Assembly (NCBI GenBank): GCA_963669155.1
Contig: OZ022588.1
Coordinates: 7,933,769 to 7,997,768 of the forward strand
Reading direction: 5' to 3'
From: Arbacia lixula
Lineage: Eukaryota; Echinodermata; Echinoidea; Arbacioida; Arbaciidae
DNA length: 64,000 nt
The translations under genes were made by a program, and so were the position numbers. How positions within the stretch are numbered: position 1 is the first letter of the stretch; each line of letters opens with the position of its first letter. A model generated the notes under the pieces. It was not told the DNA's origin and ran no database searches. It saw only the letters and a list, made by a program, of their open reading frames with translations. Shown here one piece after another: positions 48,801 to 61,781 of the stretch.

Positions 48801-51800
48801 TTTCATTTTCAGAATTAATAAAATAATGATATTCATAATCTGTGGGCTTAGAAAATATAGGACATGCATTATGACTAGATTTCTTTTATTGCTCGTAATC
48901 ATAATAAACAGTACACAAACCCCACACACATCTGCTTTCATCAATTGATTATAATAACAAGCATGTTTAAACGTGATATGCATGTATACAGATACTGTAC
49001 CCACTTACTCATATCAGTATTATATCAGCCACCACAGCAGTATCACTAACAAACTGCAGTATACATATAGCACATGGTATGTAAACTACGTGTAGTCCAT
49101 GTCAAATGTCATTTCCATGCGAGAGGGAAGGGAGATAGCGATGAGCGTAGGGATGCAGGGAAGATGAGGATGGTAGGGATGGGGGTGGAGATGGGGGTGG
49201 AGATGGGGGGTGGAGATAGGGTGAGGATGGGGTGGGGAAGGGGTGGGGATGGGGGTTTGGATGTGGATATGGGATGGGGGTGGGGAACAGGGAGATGGGG
49301 TGACGATGACAGTGGAGATGGGGTGGAGATGGGGTGGAGATGGAGTGGAGATGGGGTGGAGATGGGGTGGAAATAGGGTGGAGATGGGGTGGAGATGGGG
49401 TGGAGATGGGGTGGAGATGGGGTGGAGTTGGGGTGGAGATGGGGTGGAGATGGGGTGGAGATGGGGTGGAGATGGGGTGGAGATGGGGTGGAGATGGGGT
49501 GGACATGGGGTAGAGATGGGGTGGAGATGGGGTGGACATGGGGTGGAGATGGGGTGGAGATGGGGTGGAGATGGGGGTGGGGATTGGGGTGGGGAATAGG
49601 GGGAGGGGATTAAGGGTAGGATGAGGAGAGTAAAAATAAGGTAGGAATGAGGGTGGGGATAGGGGTGGGATGGTAAAGGTTAAAGTATTCCGGATGGGGA
49701 TATCTGCTTTACAAATTGGCCAAATGGCTTTCACCATCATTCAGGATATACAAGAATGGCTACTGCAAAATTCTGCTTTAGTAGTGATGCGGCACGATAC
49801 CGTCTCTGCCACACAGCGCTGAGCTGAGAGTCTTTAAGCATGGTACACATATCAAGCATATTAAATTTAAATGAAACCACTAGAATTGCCCGCTGTAATT
49901 AAGCCTTCCCCCGCAAATGCCACGGCTTGCTTGTCTGTTTTCTGGCAGTGGCTAGGCACGGCTTATTTGCAGATGCGTCTGGATAAATATTGTGCATTCA
50001 TAAAGTGTATGCAATGTAATGGATAGTACACACTAACATGTTTTTGATACACATTGGCATGGGTTGTAACTATAGTCAGCATTTTACCTATTTTTTTGTT
50101 ATCATATTTGATTTTTTTTAAGAGGAGCAAAAATATAATCCAATAAAGAATGTGCAAATAAAATACATTTTATGAGATAAATATAGCTTATAAACTGATT
50201 TGATTAACTGCAAATTACATGTAAATGCTTATTCTTGTTTTTTTTATTGCAGTCTTTCCCTACGATTCTAATAGAATGAATGCTGAAGAGCATCTATGTT
50301 CTCTGACAGGAAATAAACAGTGAAATCACCAGTATATTGACCAAAAAAAGAGGGGGAAATCGAAGAGCCAGATTGGTACAAAATTTATGAAAATGGGACA
50401 GATGATATGTTGTGAAATATGTATGCTTGTTTCCAATGCTAGTACATGTATGTTGTAGTTGGACTAGAACTCCAGACATATTGGTGCTGATTCCAGTGAA
50501 AGTAGTCCCATGTATCACAGGAGAACTGCACTGCAAGAATGTGCATGACAAGAACTTGTGGAAGCTGGTCCCAGGAGAGCTGTCACCCAATGAACAAGTG
50601 CAATGTACTGGTGATGTACTCTACATGTCTAGTACTAGTGCTGGTGGTACATGCACTTGTGAGTGAAAGTGGTGCCAAACCTCAGCAGAGAGCTGTCACC
50701 CAAGGAACTAGTACAATGTACAAACAGCCGAATGATGATTATGATTTAGTACTGGAACTAGTACTGGTGATGTACTCTACATGTCTAGTACTGGCGCTGG
50801 TGGTACATAAACTTATGAACCAGGATTCACAAGAGATTTGTCATCCAAGGAAACAGTACAATGCTCAAACGTCCTATGATGATGATTTAGTACTGGAACT
50901 AGTGCTGGTGACGTACTCTACTGGTACTGGTGGTACATTAATTTGTGAACCAGGATTCACAGGAGAGCTGTCATCCAAGGAATCAGTACAATCATAATGA
51001 TTTAATACTGGAACTAGTACTGGTGAGTTACTCTATACATCTAGTACTGGCGCTGGTGGTTCATGCACATGTGAGTGAAAGTGGTGCCAGACCTCAGCAG
51101 AGAGCTGTCACCCAAGGAACTAAGGGCATGCATGAGCGGCTTGCACCAGCAGCTCAGTCATGTCTGACCTCCTTCCACTTCTGTTTTCTTTCCTGACCTT
51201 AAAAAGGTCAGTCGCTCATGGGCTGATGGGTGGCTTAAAGGAGCATGTCTGGCCATTACGATACACTTGGCATAGCACATACCTCTACTAGTTCTCAGAC
51301 TTAAACCACCCTCAGTCAATCAAAGACATCTGAAAGTGCAGCGACTTGACCTTTTGGACCCATCCACAAAAAATACTCTCAGAATACATGTAATTTGGGT
51401 TTATTATGTTTTGTTTATGTTTATTATACCTGAATATATTCATTGTTGATCTTGCTCTTTTTTGTGGAATTGATACATATAATTTCGAATCTTTAATCAT
51501 GAATATGTTGGTACATCTTTTGAGATACAACTAATAAGATGCTACTAGTTTATGTTTACACATACTTATTGAGACATAGTCACAATCACATCTGCTTGCA
51601 GACATTACTATTCTTTTTTCCAAATAAATATTGTACTCTACATATAAGGTGGAATAACAAGGTGAACATACATTAGTTTTGTTCCTGTGAGTGAACTCTA
51701 TGGTCCAGCCATAAAAATTCCTTCATATTTTGCACATACAATCTACAAAGGAATTATTTCCTATTCAGAACTGTTACCTTACTCTGCTATTAGGTGGTCT

Positions 51801-54800
51801 GTCATGACCATATAGGCAAGTCTCTGAAATGTTGGTATGTTGTAGGTGCGCTAAGAACTTTTTTGAGCATGCCTCTGATTTCTAATGAATAGATGGTGTC
51901 ACCATGGAAGGTCCATGGAGTAACCATGCATTTACCAGCCCATGCCTGTGCATGTATTTGCCAATGCAGACCACCTTATACTTGTCCACAAGTATGTCTC
52001 GTATTTACATTTCATATGGTCTGTTTTGAAAAAGCGTTATGTAAAAAGAAGTTATTATAATGATCAAAACATGTTAATAACCCTCTTCTCTGCACCTAAA
52101 GATGTGAATGATACATTGACCTACTTGAGAGGAATCAGAAATGTTACACCTGATTAAAAATTTAAGTGTGCCAAGCCCCACTACCACATTCATGTTTTCT
52201 CTACTGATCTATGATGGGTCACTCATAACTAGGTCAACTTCAATAGGGCCATTCTCATGTCCTGCGTGATTGACTGTGAGTTGAGAGCTTCTTGACTGAA
52301 CTGTGAGATAAGATGTACACACACAAATTACACACTGTAGCAGACCACAGAGAGGGTCTACCATCACATTGTATATCTACAATCTCTGACCAGATGAGTC
52401 CACACGTCAATGTAGATTTTGTTATATCGATACCTATGACATCTATGAAGCTGAATTCTGCAGCGTGCACTCAAAGACAGTGCAATTTTCACTTACAGTG
52501 ATGTTTATGTCCCAACAGTATTTACTCACTGTGCTGTAAGTCACAAATATTGTTTCTTATTGGTCCATATACTTATTTTGTTATATTATTGGTCCATATA
52601 CTTATTTTGTTATATTACACTCCAGGTCATGCAATATACATCTACATGAGCCATGGTCTATCTTACTATTTCTATGAAGTTTGTTGGGTGCTAGATGTAT
52701 ATTAATAGATCTTTTGGTCATTTTTACCAAAGAATTTGACCAATATAACTGGAGTTGTGACCTATATATGTAGCAGAAAGTACACAATCCACAATTAACA
52801 AGTCTAAAGGAATCTTCCATGGAATCCTATGTACTTCATAACAATCTAGAATAGCCTGACATGGTTTATCAACAATCTTCATCAATGACATCCATACCAG
52901 CACTGCAGTGCAGTTTGTAAACAGGTTGACGAGAAAGCACAGCAGCAATGCCCGTGTCTGGCTGATGTGGTGTGATGGGCATGTAACGGCTCTGTGCTAT
53001 GTACATCTGGTATTACATCGTTTTTTAGTCACCCCTGTGGTTTAGCGCGAGTGTCAACAAATGCAGGAAAAGTGCAACGCATGGCTGTCTGTCGTTTTCC
53101 CATCCTACAAAACAGACAATGAAACACACATATACACACACTGACACACACACACACACACACACACAAACACCAACACTGCACGCAGTCGTAGATGTAC
53201 ATGTAGAAGCAATTTAGCACAATATAGACGCAAACACACACACTCTCACACGTGAATGTGTACACCATTCCATGCACATATGCAGTAGTGCATTCTAAGG
53301 GAAGCAAATTCATTTTTTCCTCTCTCTCTCTCTCTCAGTGTGAGGTTATGACCTATATTCGTATCCAAATGCTATCGCACAGGGCAAGGCCCCCTCGCAG
53401 CTAAGAAGAATTGCTCCGCATATCATACAGCTTTACTTGCAAGCCACACTTATATAAGTAGACTGTGCTTTATGTTCTCTATTCACAATTTCCTAAACAT
53501 GTTATGATGGATTCTATTCAAATCCTCACCATTACACACAAACATGTTAAGTTCTGATCACACTTAGACATGAATAAGTTATAATGCTTGTAAATTATGC
53601 ATGTACAATACAGCCAGTGAGCAGAATTCAATTCGCCAACATCCAAGGTACAGCTGTTTATAAAAGTGCATAATACCTTCACAATACAGATAAATGTACA
53701 TGTAACCACTTTTATTTACAACACTGTATACAGTACGTTGCCATGCATAAAATTTAAAAAACATAATCTAAATATTGAGAGATGCTTGTATAAAAGTGAA
53801 CATTCTATGGGTATGTACCATGTAGAATTTCTGATTCTATGTGAATAACCTAGAAATCAGTAACCCATAAAAAGTAAATGCATGATCATATGATAGATTG
53901 ATCTACACAGATTGCACTGCGTGGTAGTTTTACAATAAATGTTGATTGTGCAAATAGCCAATTCTGTATTTTTTTTTTCAGAATTGCATTAAAATGAAAC
54001 AAAAGCATTCCTCCAGGCTATGCAGTATACCATGTGTGGGCAGCTGTTTTGATTTGTAGAAGAATTTCTGCTAGATTTTAGTGAAAGGGCTTTCTGTGGT
54101 AATTTCAATTTACAAAGAAATTTTAGGCACACACCAAGTCGTAAGGATAGCATGCTTCCATTTTGTAAATGATCTGTACAAAATCTAAAAACTAAAATCT
54201 AGCTGAATTGTCCCTACAGCAGACTACTCATGAATATTAAAGAGTCAGATCAAATGAGACTCTTCGGTATTTGTTTCCATGTTGTCGTGTCTTGATCCGT
54301 GAACTAGAAATAGCTTGCATGGTTCAGTCACTGCCCGTGTGTATGCATGTATGTCAAATAAATCTATATTCAGCTCTGAGACAATTCTGCCTGAGAAAAC
54401 CAAGACAACGAGGGACTTTGGGAACAGGTAACCTGTCAGGCAGTTAGGTATCATTAATCTTAGCCTTTTGTAAACTGTGCTAATTTTCTCCCTACGAGGT
54501 GATTAATTAGGGTTAGTTTGTAATTTGCTCTCTATACAACTTGATTCAACCTCTCTCTGCAAGGTAACCAAGCGTTTCTGAGAGTGTTTGGACTGGTGGA
54601 GACCACAATTACTGTGTTTTTTCCTGTTTAATTCCTGCTGGTCAATACAGTGATCTCTATTCAGCAAATAAAGATGATTGAGATGGCCCTAGGCTGTATA
54701 TTGCCCAGGAAGTAACCCTAGATGATACAAATTTTCTCATATTGTATCAAAGATATTCCTAATGGTTACCATTGTACGAGATATACCATTTTAAGTAGTC

Positions 54801-57800
54801 AGACCAGATGTATGGGAATATTACCAAAATATTAGTTACCAGGGGCCATGTTCATGAAATCTTGCTAGCCTGGTTAGTTACTAAAAATACATGTAGCTCT
54901 ATGAACTTCAGCACGTGACTAGGCTCAGTAAGGTTTCATGAATATGGCCCCAGTATTTTGAATCCAGAAATGTAGGTAGTCTAAGCACAAAACTACCAGC
55001 GAATATCGCCAAAAAAATTGTCATAGAGAAGAACTCGATAATTGGATAATGCTATCATTACAAAAATACACAATATTCAGCAACCTGTCTCCACACTTGG
55101 ATCAAATCTTAAATCTCAATCAACCATTCATCAAGTATGTGCAATATTGGCCAAAAAAAATACTTAAGTTGTATAATTTAAGGTATTTTGATGGCAGGGT
55201 AACTGCACAGCTCCGCAACTCAAAATACAGGGAAGACATTTTTGTTAATATTCCCGGCCTGACAGTGCCTAAAAAGGAGGTCTTCTAGGGTCTAGGGTAG
55301 ATATGCCCTGAAATATGAACACATCTTTCAAAGAAAAATTGAGATTGATAGCAATGTGTTACACTATAAATCATAATTCATGTCAATCTACCATATGTTT
55401 CTCTCCAACCAGTAAGTCTATGTTGATAAATAAACAGACATATTTTCCGTAATTACAACATGTACTGTTCAACATACTGTTTCTCAACTTAGTGCAGGTA
55501 CTACACGTATGCTCAAAGTAATCTTTTAATTGAAAATATCATATTGAAATTAATTATGTTTTAAGGCAAGGGAAAGTAGAGGTTGATGTTTGCGGGTCCA
55601 ATAATCCATAACACACACCTCAAAATGAATGAGTCACGACAGAATGGCTCTGCCATGATTGCAGGTTCCGTTATCTTTACAATTTCTCATTTTGACCTTT
55701 AACCCCACAGTCAACAACACTGTTCCACAGATGGAAACAAAGTAATAAATCATAATGGTGATCAATTTGCATTCATCATTAATGTTATCATAAATATCAC
55801 ATGTTTCCGCCCATAGAAACAGTCTTCCTTTGTTGTGTTTGTTCAATTATTACTGTTTTACAATGATTGCTGCGACTGACTATTCATGTCGTATACATGA
55901 ATGTACATGTACATTTACATTGTATAGTAGGCATATCAAAAATCATTGCCAAGCAAATTGAAGATAAAAGGAGAGAGAAAATGTACACAAACACTGACAG
56001 CTAACCACAAGCTGAGAGAAAAACTAAGCCCTGATGTCAAAAATGGCGTCACTACTCTCACAGGCCATGTGATGTCAGACACAGCTCAGCAAAGGTCACT
56101 GTACTTAGAGACAGTCTACAGGACTACAATGATAAAGCCTTGCTTCAAGGCTATTGGTCATTTTTTCAATCCAAACTATATTATTCAATGATGAGGTCTG
56201 GCCGCATGAGACTAATCATTCACAATTCTGTCTCCAGCTCGTCCAAATAGGAGGCGAGTGAAAGAGTAACTAGTCTTGTGAGTACTACACTTGTATTGTA
56301 AAGTTTGAATTAGCTCTGTCCAAATGCCTCGAAACCAGGCTATAATGATGAAGAAGGCCTGAAGTAGTTGAAATAAATCATCACCCACTCTATCTCTCTC
56401 TCTCTCTCCCCCCATTCTCCTCTGGTTATTTATAGCGCAGAGTCCAGGGGCTACCCAGAAAGGCATGTGGGGGTATGGGCACGTGACCTGACTAGGCTGC
56501 AGATCGACAAAATTAATTTGATATACCATGAAAAAAAAAAAATCATCGGTGCTTCACCAAGACTGGTGGTAAGGGGGGAAGGGGAAAACGATAATTTCTT
56601 CCAGAGGCAACTTTTCAAACCTGCTGTTCATGAAACAAACACATGATCTATGTTTTGCATTAAACATTTAGGAGGAATCATTTTTCGCTGGGGAATTTTT
56701 CTTAAATTATGGGGACTATGCGTTGAGGGGGCTACATCGCCCTGATCACCGCGTGTAAATTTGTCAGAACTATACGAGGCCACTGTATGCGTGTTTATGA
56801 TGTAACCATTGTTCAAGCAGGTGCTAAAAGTCAAAAAGGTTATATACTGCGAGTGGATGGATTTCTACTAGTTCATCATATGGAGTAGTTGTTTCTCATT
56901 AATTTGACTGGCATGTCTTAAATATAGCGTTAAAAGTCAAGTAGGCCTGAGTCGAATCGATTATTAAGCCGGTGTTCGATCGAAGAAGTCGAACTCCGAT
57001 TTCGTTTTGATGAATTCGATGCATCGATGAAATTACCAAATTGACTAGAAAACACAAAATCTTTTGTTTGATAGTCCTGTTATACACAATTTATCTTCAT
57101 ATTTTCACAATCTTAATTTGCTTACTTGGTTCCTACTCTCTTTTGTGAGTTTTGCAGGTAACGCATCAAGAGAATGAACAGGTCGCTTGATGATCAAGCA
57201 GCTACTACATACTACTTGGATTTGATTCGTTCACTATTATATACAGCGCAACGCCACAACAAACAATTGTCCATAGACTTTGTACAACGGATAGCATCGT
57301 GTGTTGTGAAAACCCGGAAATACAGTGGCAATCGTGCGTAAGGCTCATTTGCATACACGCTGCCGACGTACAGACTAATAGAGCGTCTCCGTACAGCGAT
57401 TCGGAGACCACTGATTGGTGCATCGCGTAGATCACGTCATAACCACGTGGTCGCCAAAATAGTGATAACGATATCCGGTCACGTTGTCCGAAACCCGGAA
57501 GCGATTTTTCGACGCATTAGGGTTACGGGAAAAAAAAATCGCAACCCGGAAGCTGATTGACTTTCTGCCCGTTGCAATAGACTCTACAGATTCCAACCTA
57601 CATACATGTATACGATGCCATATTGACGCTAATTTGTAAGATTTTGACGGAAAAACAAGAAGTAATCGAAATTCGCTTACATGTGCAGTATTGGTGAGAA
57701 TATAGATTCTCCGAGAATACCTTTCATAATTCATATAAAATAAAGGAAAGTGAAATTCTAGGTCGATTTTGGTACGAGGTGATAGAGAATTGCACGCTTG

Positions 57801-60800
57801 TTTTGGTGGAATACTATGTGGGGAAATGGAAGGATTGCACTGCGTATGCTTACTATATTTTCATTCATAAATTGGCTCTTGGCAGTGGCTGGGTGACGTC
57901 ATGTATCGATGCATCGATGTTCGATCGGCGCAAAGCCATCGAACACCGGTTTCTGAAAAAATCGATATGACTCAGGCTTAAAGTCAAGATAGTAAACATG
58001 ATCTCACTACTTAATCTGAAGGACAAAATCGTCAGTAAGGGGCCACATTAAACCTCCCCGTTCTGTAATGACAATTGTTCAAGCAGGTGCTGAAAGTGCA
58101 AGGGGTAATATTTGTGTGGACAAGGGACTGCTGCTTGTTAAATACAAAGCGTCCTGTCTTTCTCAATAGCCTGACAAGTCATAAAAATGTATGAGCTTGC
58201 GGCCATTGACTTGTTCAATATCACTCATTCTTGTGACCAATGCCATCCTTATGTACCTTAAAGGGAATATACTGTACTGGGAAGACAAAAAGCCTTCAAA
58301 AAGGTGACCGTGAGCAATCTTCTCGCCAATGGTCTTAAATTCATGTATTGTCCATTTTAGAAACTTGCTGAGAGTTATTTGCCCTCAAGATGAATCGAGC
58401 TCTGCAGTACAATTTTTTTTGAGAAGGGGTCAGATTCGCTCCCTCATGATGTATCATAATCATAAAGGACTTTGTTCTGCATGTTTATTTCTAAACTTTC
58501 ACCCTCATCAGAATAACCGAGACATCAGTTCTTAATGGCCTGGTAAGGCAAGCTAATACAAAAGTCTTCTTACTCTCACAAAAAAAAAAACATGTTTCAT
58601 ATTACTTGCCAGTAAACCAAAATTGTTGATAAGATGAATCATTCCCTTCTCTACATGTAAGAAAAATCAAGATGGGTATGAGCCCATCTCATCACACCAA
58701 AAGGGGTTATTTTCTGTCAATTGAAAGAAGGGCAAATAGCACCAGACATCACAATTGTTTCCATATTGCCTAAAAGTCAGGGGAGCGCAACATGTGTGTG
58801 GTGTCAAAGCAGTAAAAGGGCAAACTGTGACTATAATTACAGATTTTTCTCCTGCCAACTTTGTCTCACGTTTCATCCCTTCACACGGCAAACCTAGAAA
58901 CTGGACTTATCTCTGCAATATAAATACTTTCAAAAGAACAAAAATTTGCTTTAAAAATGGTTAATGTAATTTACTAGATATGTATGAATTCAATACATTT
59001 GTATATCTAGGTTATCTATTTTTTCTATTGATCTGTGTATCTATTCATGTGTAATCAATTCATTGAGTTAACAAATGAAGTAAAAAGTTGGCAGTGAGTA
59101 TAGTCTTATCTTCACGGTGACATCGTAGCAAGAATCTGTATGACTGAAAACAAGCCTTTGTTTATGTAAAAGTTTATGTAATCTCCTTTTTGGTGGTATT
59201 TCTACGAAGTATTCCAGATAGCATGGTCTGTCCATGAAAGATAACATCCATCCTGAAAGTCAATTGTTTTTAATTATACCAGAAAAGTAAGAGCAAATCA
59301 ATGAAGGTTTCACAAAAATCTGTCAAAGGACAAGAAAGTTAGACGTCACAAAATTAAAGAGTTTGACAATTCATAACTGCTATCAATTGACTGATTTTTG
59401 TTGAACCTTCACTGATCTGTTTCTTTCACTTTCCTGCTTTTACTATAACCAACTGAATTTCGGGTAGGACTTTCCCTTTAAAGTAGGTAATCTCATTTCC
59501 ATTGCCATATTCCATATAAATGTACACTCTCACATGCAGAAGGGGTCTGATATAAGCACAAAGAAAAAACATACGATCTGGGTTATTATCCTGCCCTGCT
59601 ACTGCCTGCGAAGACATGGGCGGAAATACAGTTAGCGAAGGGATTAATGAAGAGCTCTACTCGAGCCAATTTTCTCAGAACATCCATGTGTATGTCATAT
59701 CCTGGCTAAAAACAAACACTTGGTGGCTTCTTTGATAGGCCACAGTAGCAGGAGAGCGTGCTATTTCTGATCCGAGATGTCAGTTTGATCAGGAAGTAGT
59801 GCTTCCTAGCTAATGAAGATGCACATTTGCAAGGGATATTATTAGGGGAAAAAATTAATTCAAAAACTTGGGGGCTTCTTTTTGAGCACATTGGCCAATT
59901 CGGCTACAATTATACATTATGTCTATGGGAATTTGGGGGGCTCTTTTAATATATTCCAGGACTCTTTTAAGCATTTCGGGGGTGAAATTGCCCCGAGCCC
60001 CTGTATATTGTTTCCCTGGATACTATCTGCCCACATAGGCCTGGGTTATTTTGCAAGAGGATCCTGCTACTATGGGAATTCGCCATACCTGCATGCATAA
60101 GGAAAATGTGAGTACACTGCATATTGTACACCAGCAGATGAGGACTCAACAGCACGATGAAGCAGGACAAAACAGCACGATGTTCGTTTAAAATACAGCA
60201 CGATCATTATTTCATATTGGTGCAGACACAATTTGGCAACTTCAGGACTTTTCCCAACAAACAGTCTGATTGGGCTAGTTCGCAATGTGGCTCAAATGAA
60301 GATCCATAAACAGACGTGGTCTGCTACATCAAAAACACTTGGATATCTGGGACTTCATTTTAGTGGAAGTAAATGCATCAGGCTGGAAAACATTATCAGA
60401 AGGTTTGAATTACAGTGAGTCATAATTGCAGCAAGAAGTTGTACAAAATCTAGGAGGAAAATTAAAAGAATGAGAGAAAATGGGGAGGGGAGGGAAATAT
60501 TGATTGGATTATGAAAAATTGTCAAGGCCTGCACTGCATTTTGTATGTGAAAGAAGTGAAAATATTGAAGAAAACAAAAGTTACTTGGTAACTTTCATTT
60601 TGGGGAAAATGTGTTTTAAATTGTACACGTCACAAATGAAAAGGGAAGGAGAGGGGAGGGGAGAAATGACGAACCATGAAGTAGACATAGCTAGATTCTT
60701 TTTTAGAAATGAAAGACAAACATACTAGCAATATACATTGTACAAGTATGTTATTGAACAATATCCAATTCAGAAGATTTATAGATGTACTGATTTAAGC

Positions 60801-61748
60801 ATGGTTTTATTATGAAATTGTTTAATACTGAATTATAATAAAGAATATGACTAGATATGTGTGTTGTATCTGCATGATGGAAGGTTTCATTGAACCTAGT
60901 ACCAAATTCATTTCTCTCAATGCCCAGCCCAAGCCTTAGACTGTTTTATGGAGATTTATTGGTAAGCAAATTGTCTCTCTGTTTTCTCCGGTTGATCCCA
61001 CAGCTTTCTCAAGCATACACTGAGGTGAGCCATGTCAAACGCAATGTACACATCAGGGACGCTTCATTTCTGCTGAGTATACCAGTGAGTCATGCATACA
61101 TGTGCATGAATGTCTCTGGTGATGTAATGTGTCAGATACAGAGGCAGGGAGTGATTAAGAAGGATGGGGAGAAAGAGAAGGTGGGAGAGAGAGAAGGAGA
61201 AGAGAGATAGAGGAAGAGGGAGAGGGGGAAGAGGAAGAGAGAGGAAAGAAAGACAAAGAGGCGAAGAGAGAGAATAGGAAGGGAAATGGGGGAATAGTGA
61301 GAGGGGGAGAAGAAAATAGGGAAGAAAAAGAGGAATAGAAAGAGAGAGGAAGAGGGAGAAAGAAAGAGAGAGCGGGGGAGGAGGAAAGAGAGAGTGGGGG
61401 GAGGAAAAAGAGGGGAGAGAGAAAGGGGGATAGATAGCGGAAAGAGAGACACATGGATAGTGATAAACAGAGATAGAGAGGAAGGGGTGGGAGGGAAAGC
61501 CGGGAGGATATAATATGAGGTGCGTAGAGATGTTGAAAGCATATCAGAAGCAAACAAATCAGGGAAATAAGAGGGTACATAAAGGGGCAGAAAGGGACAG
61601 AAAAAGAAAGAAGGGAAGAGAAGGGGAGAAAGAGAAAGAAATAGAGAAAACAAAAGTAAATGAAAAAAAGAAAAAAGAGCAGGAACAAGAGGAACAGCAA
61701 GAAGTAAAAGATAAAAAGAAAGAAAAAAAAGAGAGAGAGAATGAAAGA

Positions 61749-61781
<33 letters not shown>

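Noticed and set aside
49102..49740. 212-codon Pro/His/Ser frame and the opposite Gly/Trp/Met frames
   Set aside because: They are generated by the 12-bp minisatellite, whose period keeps all frames open.
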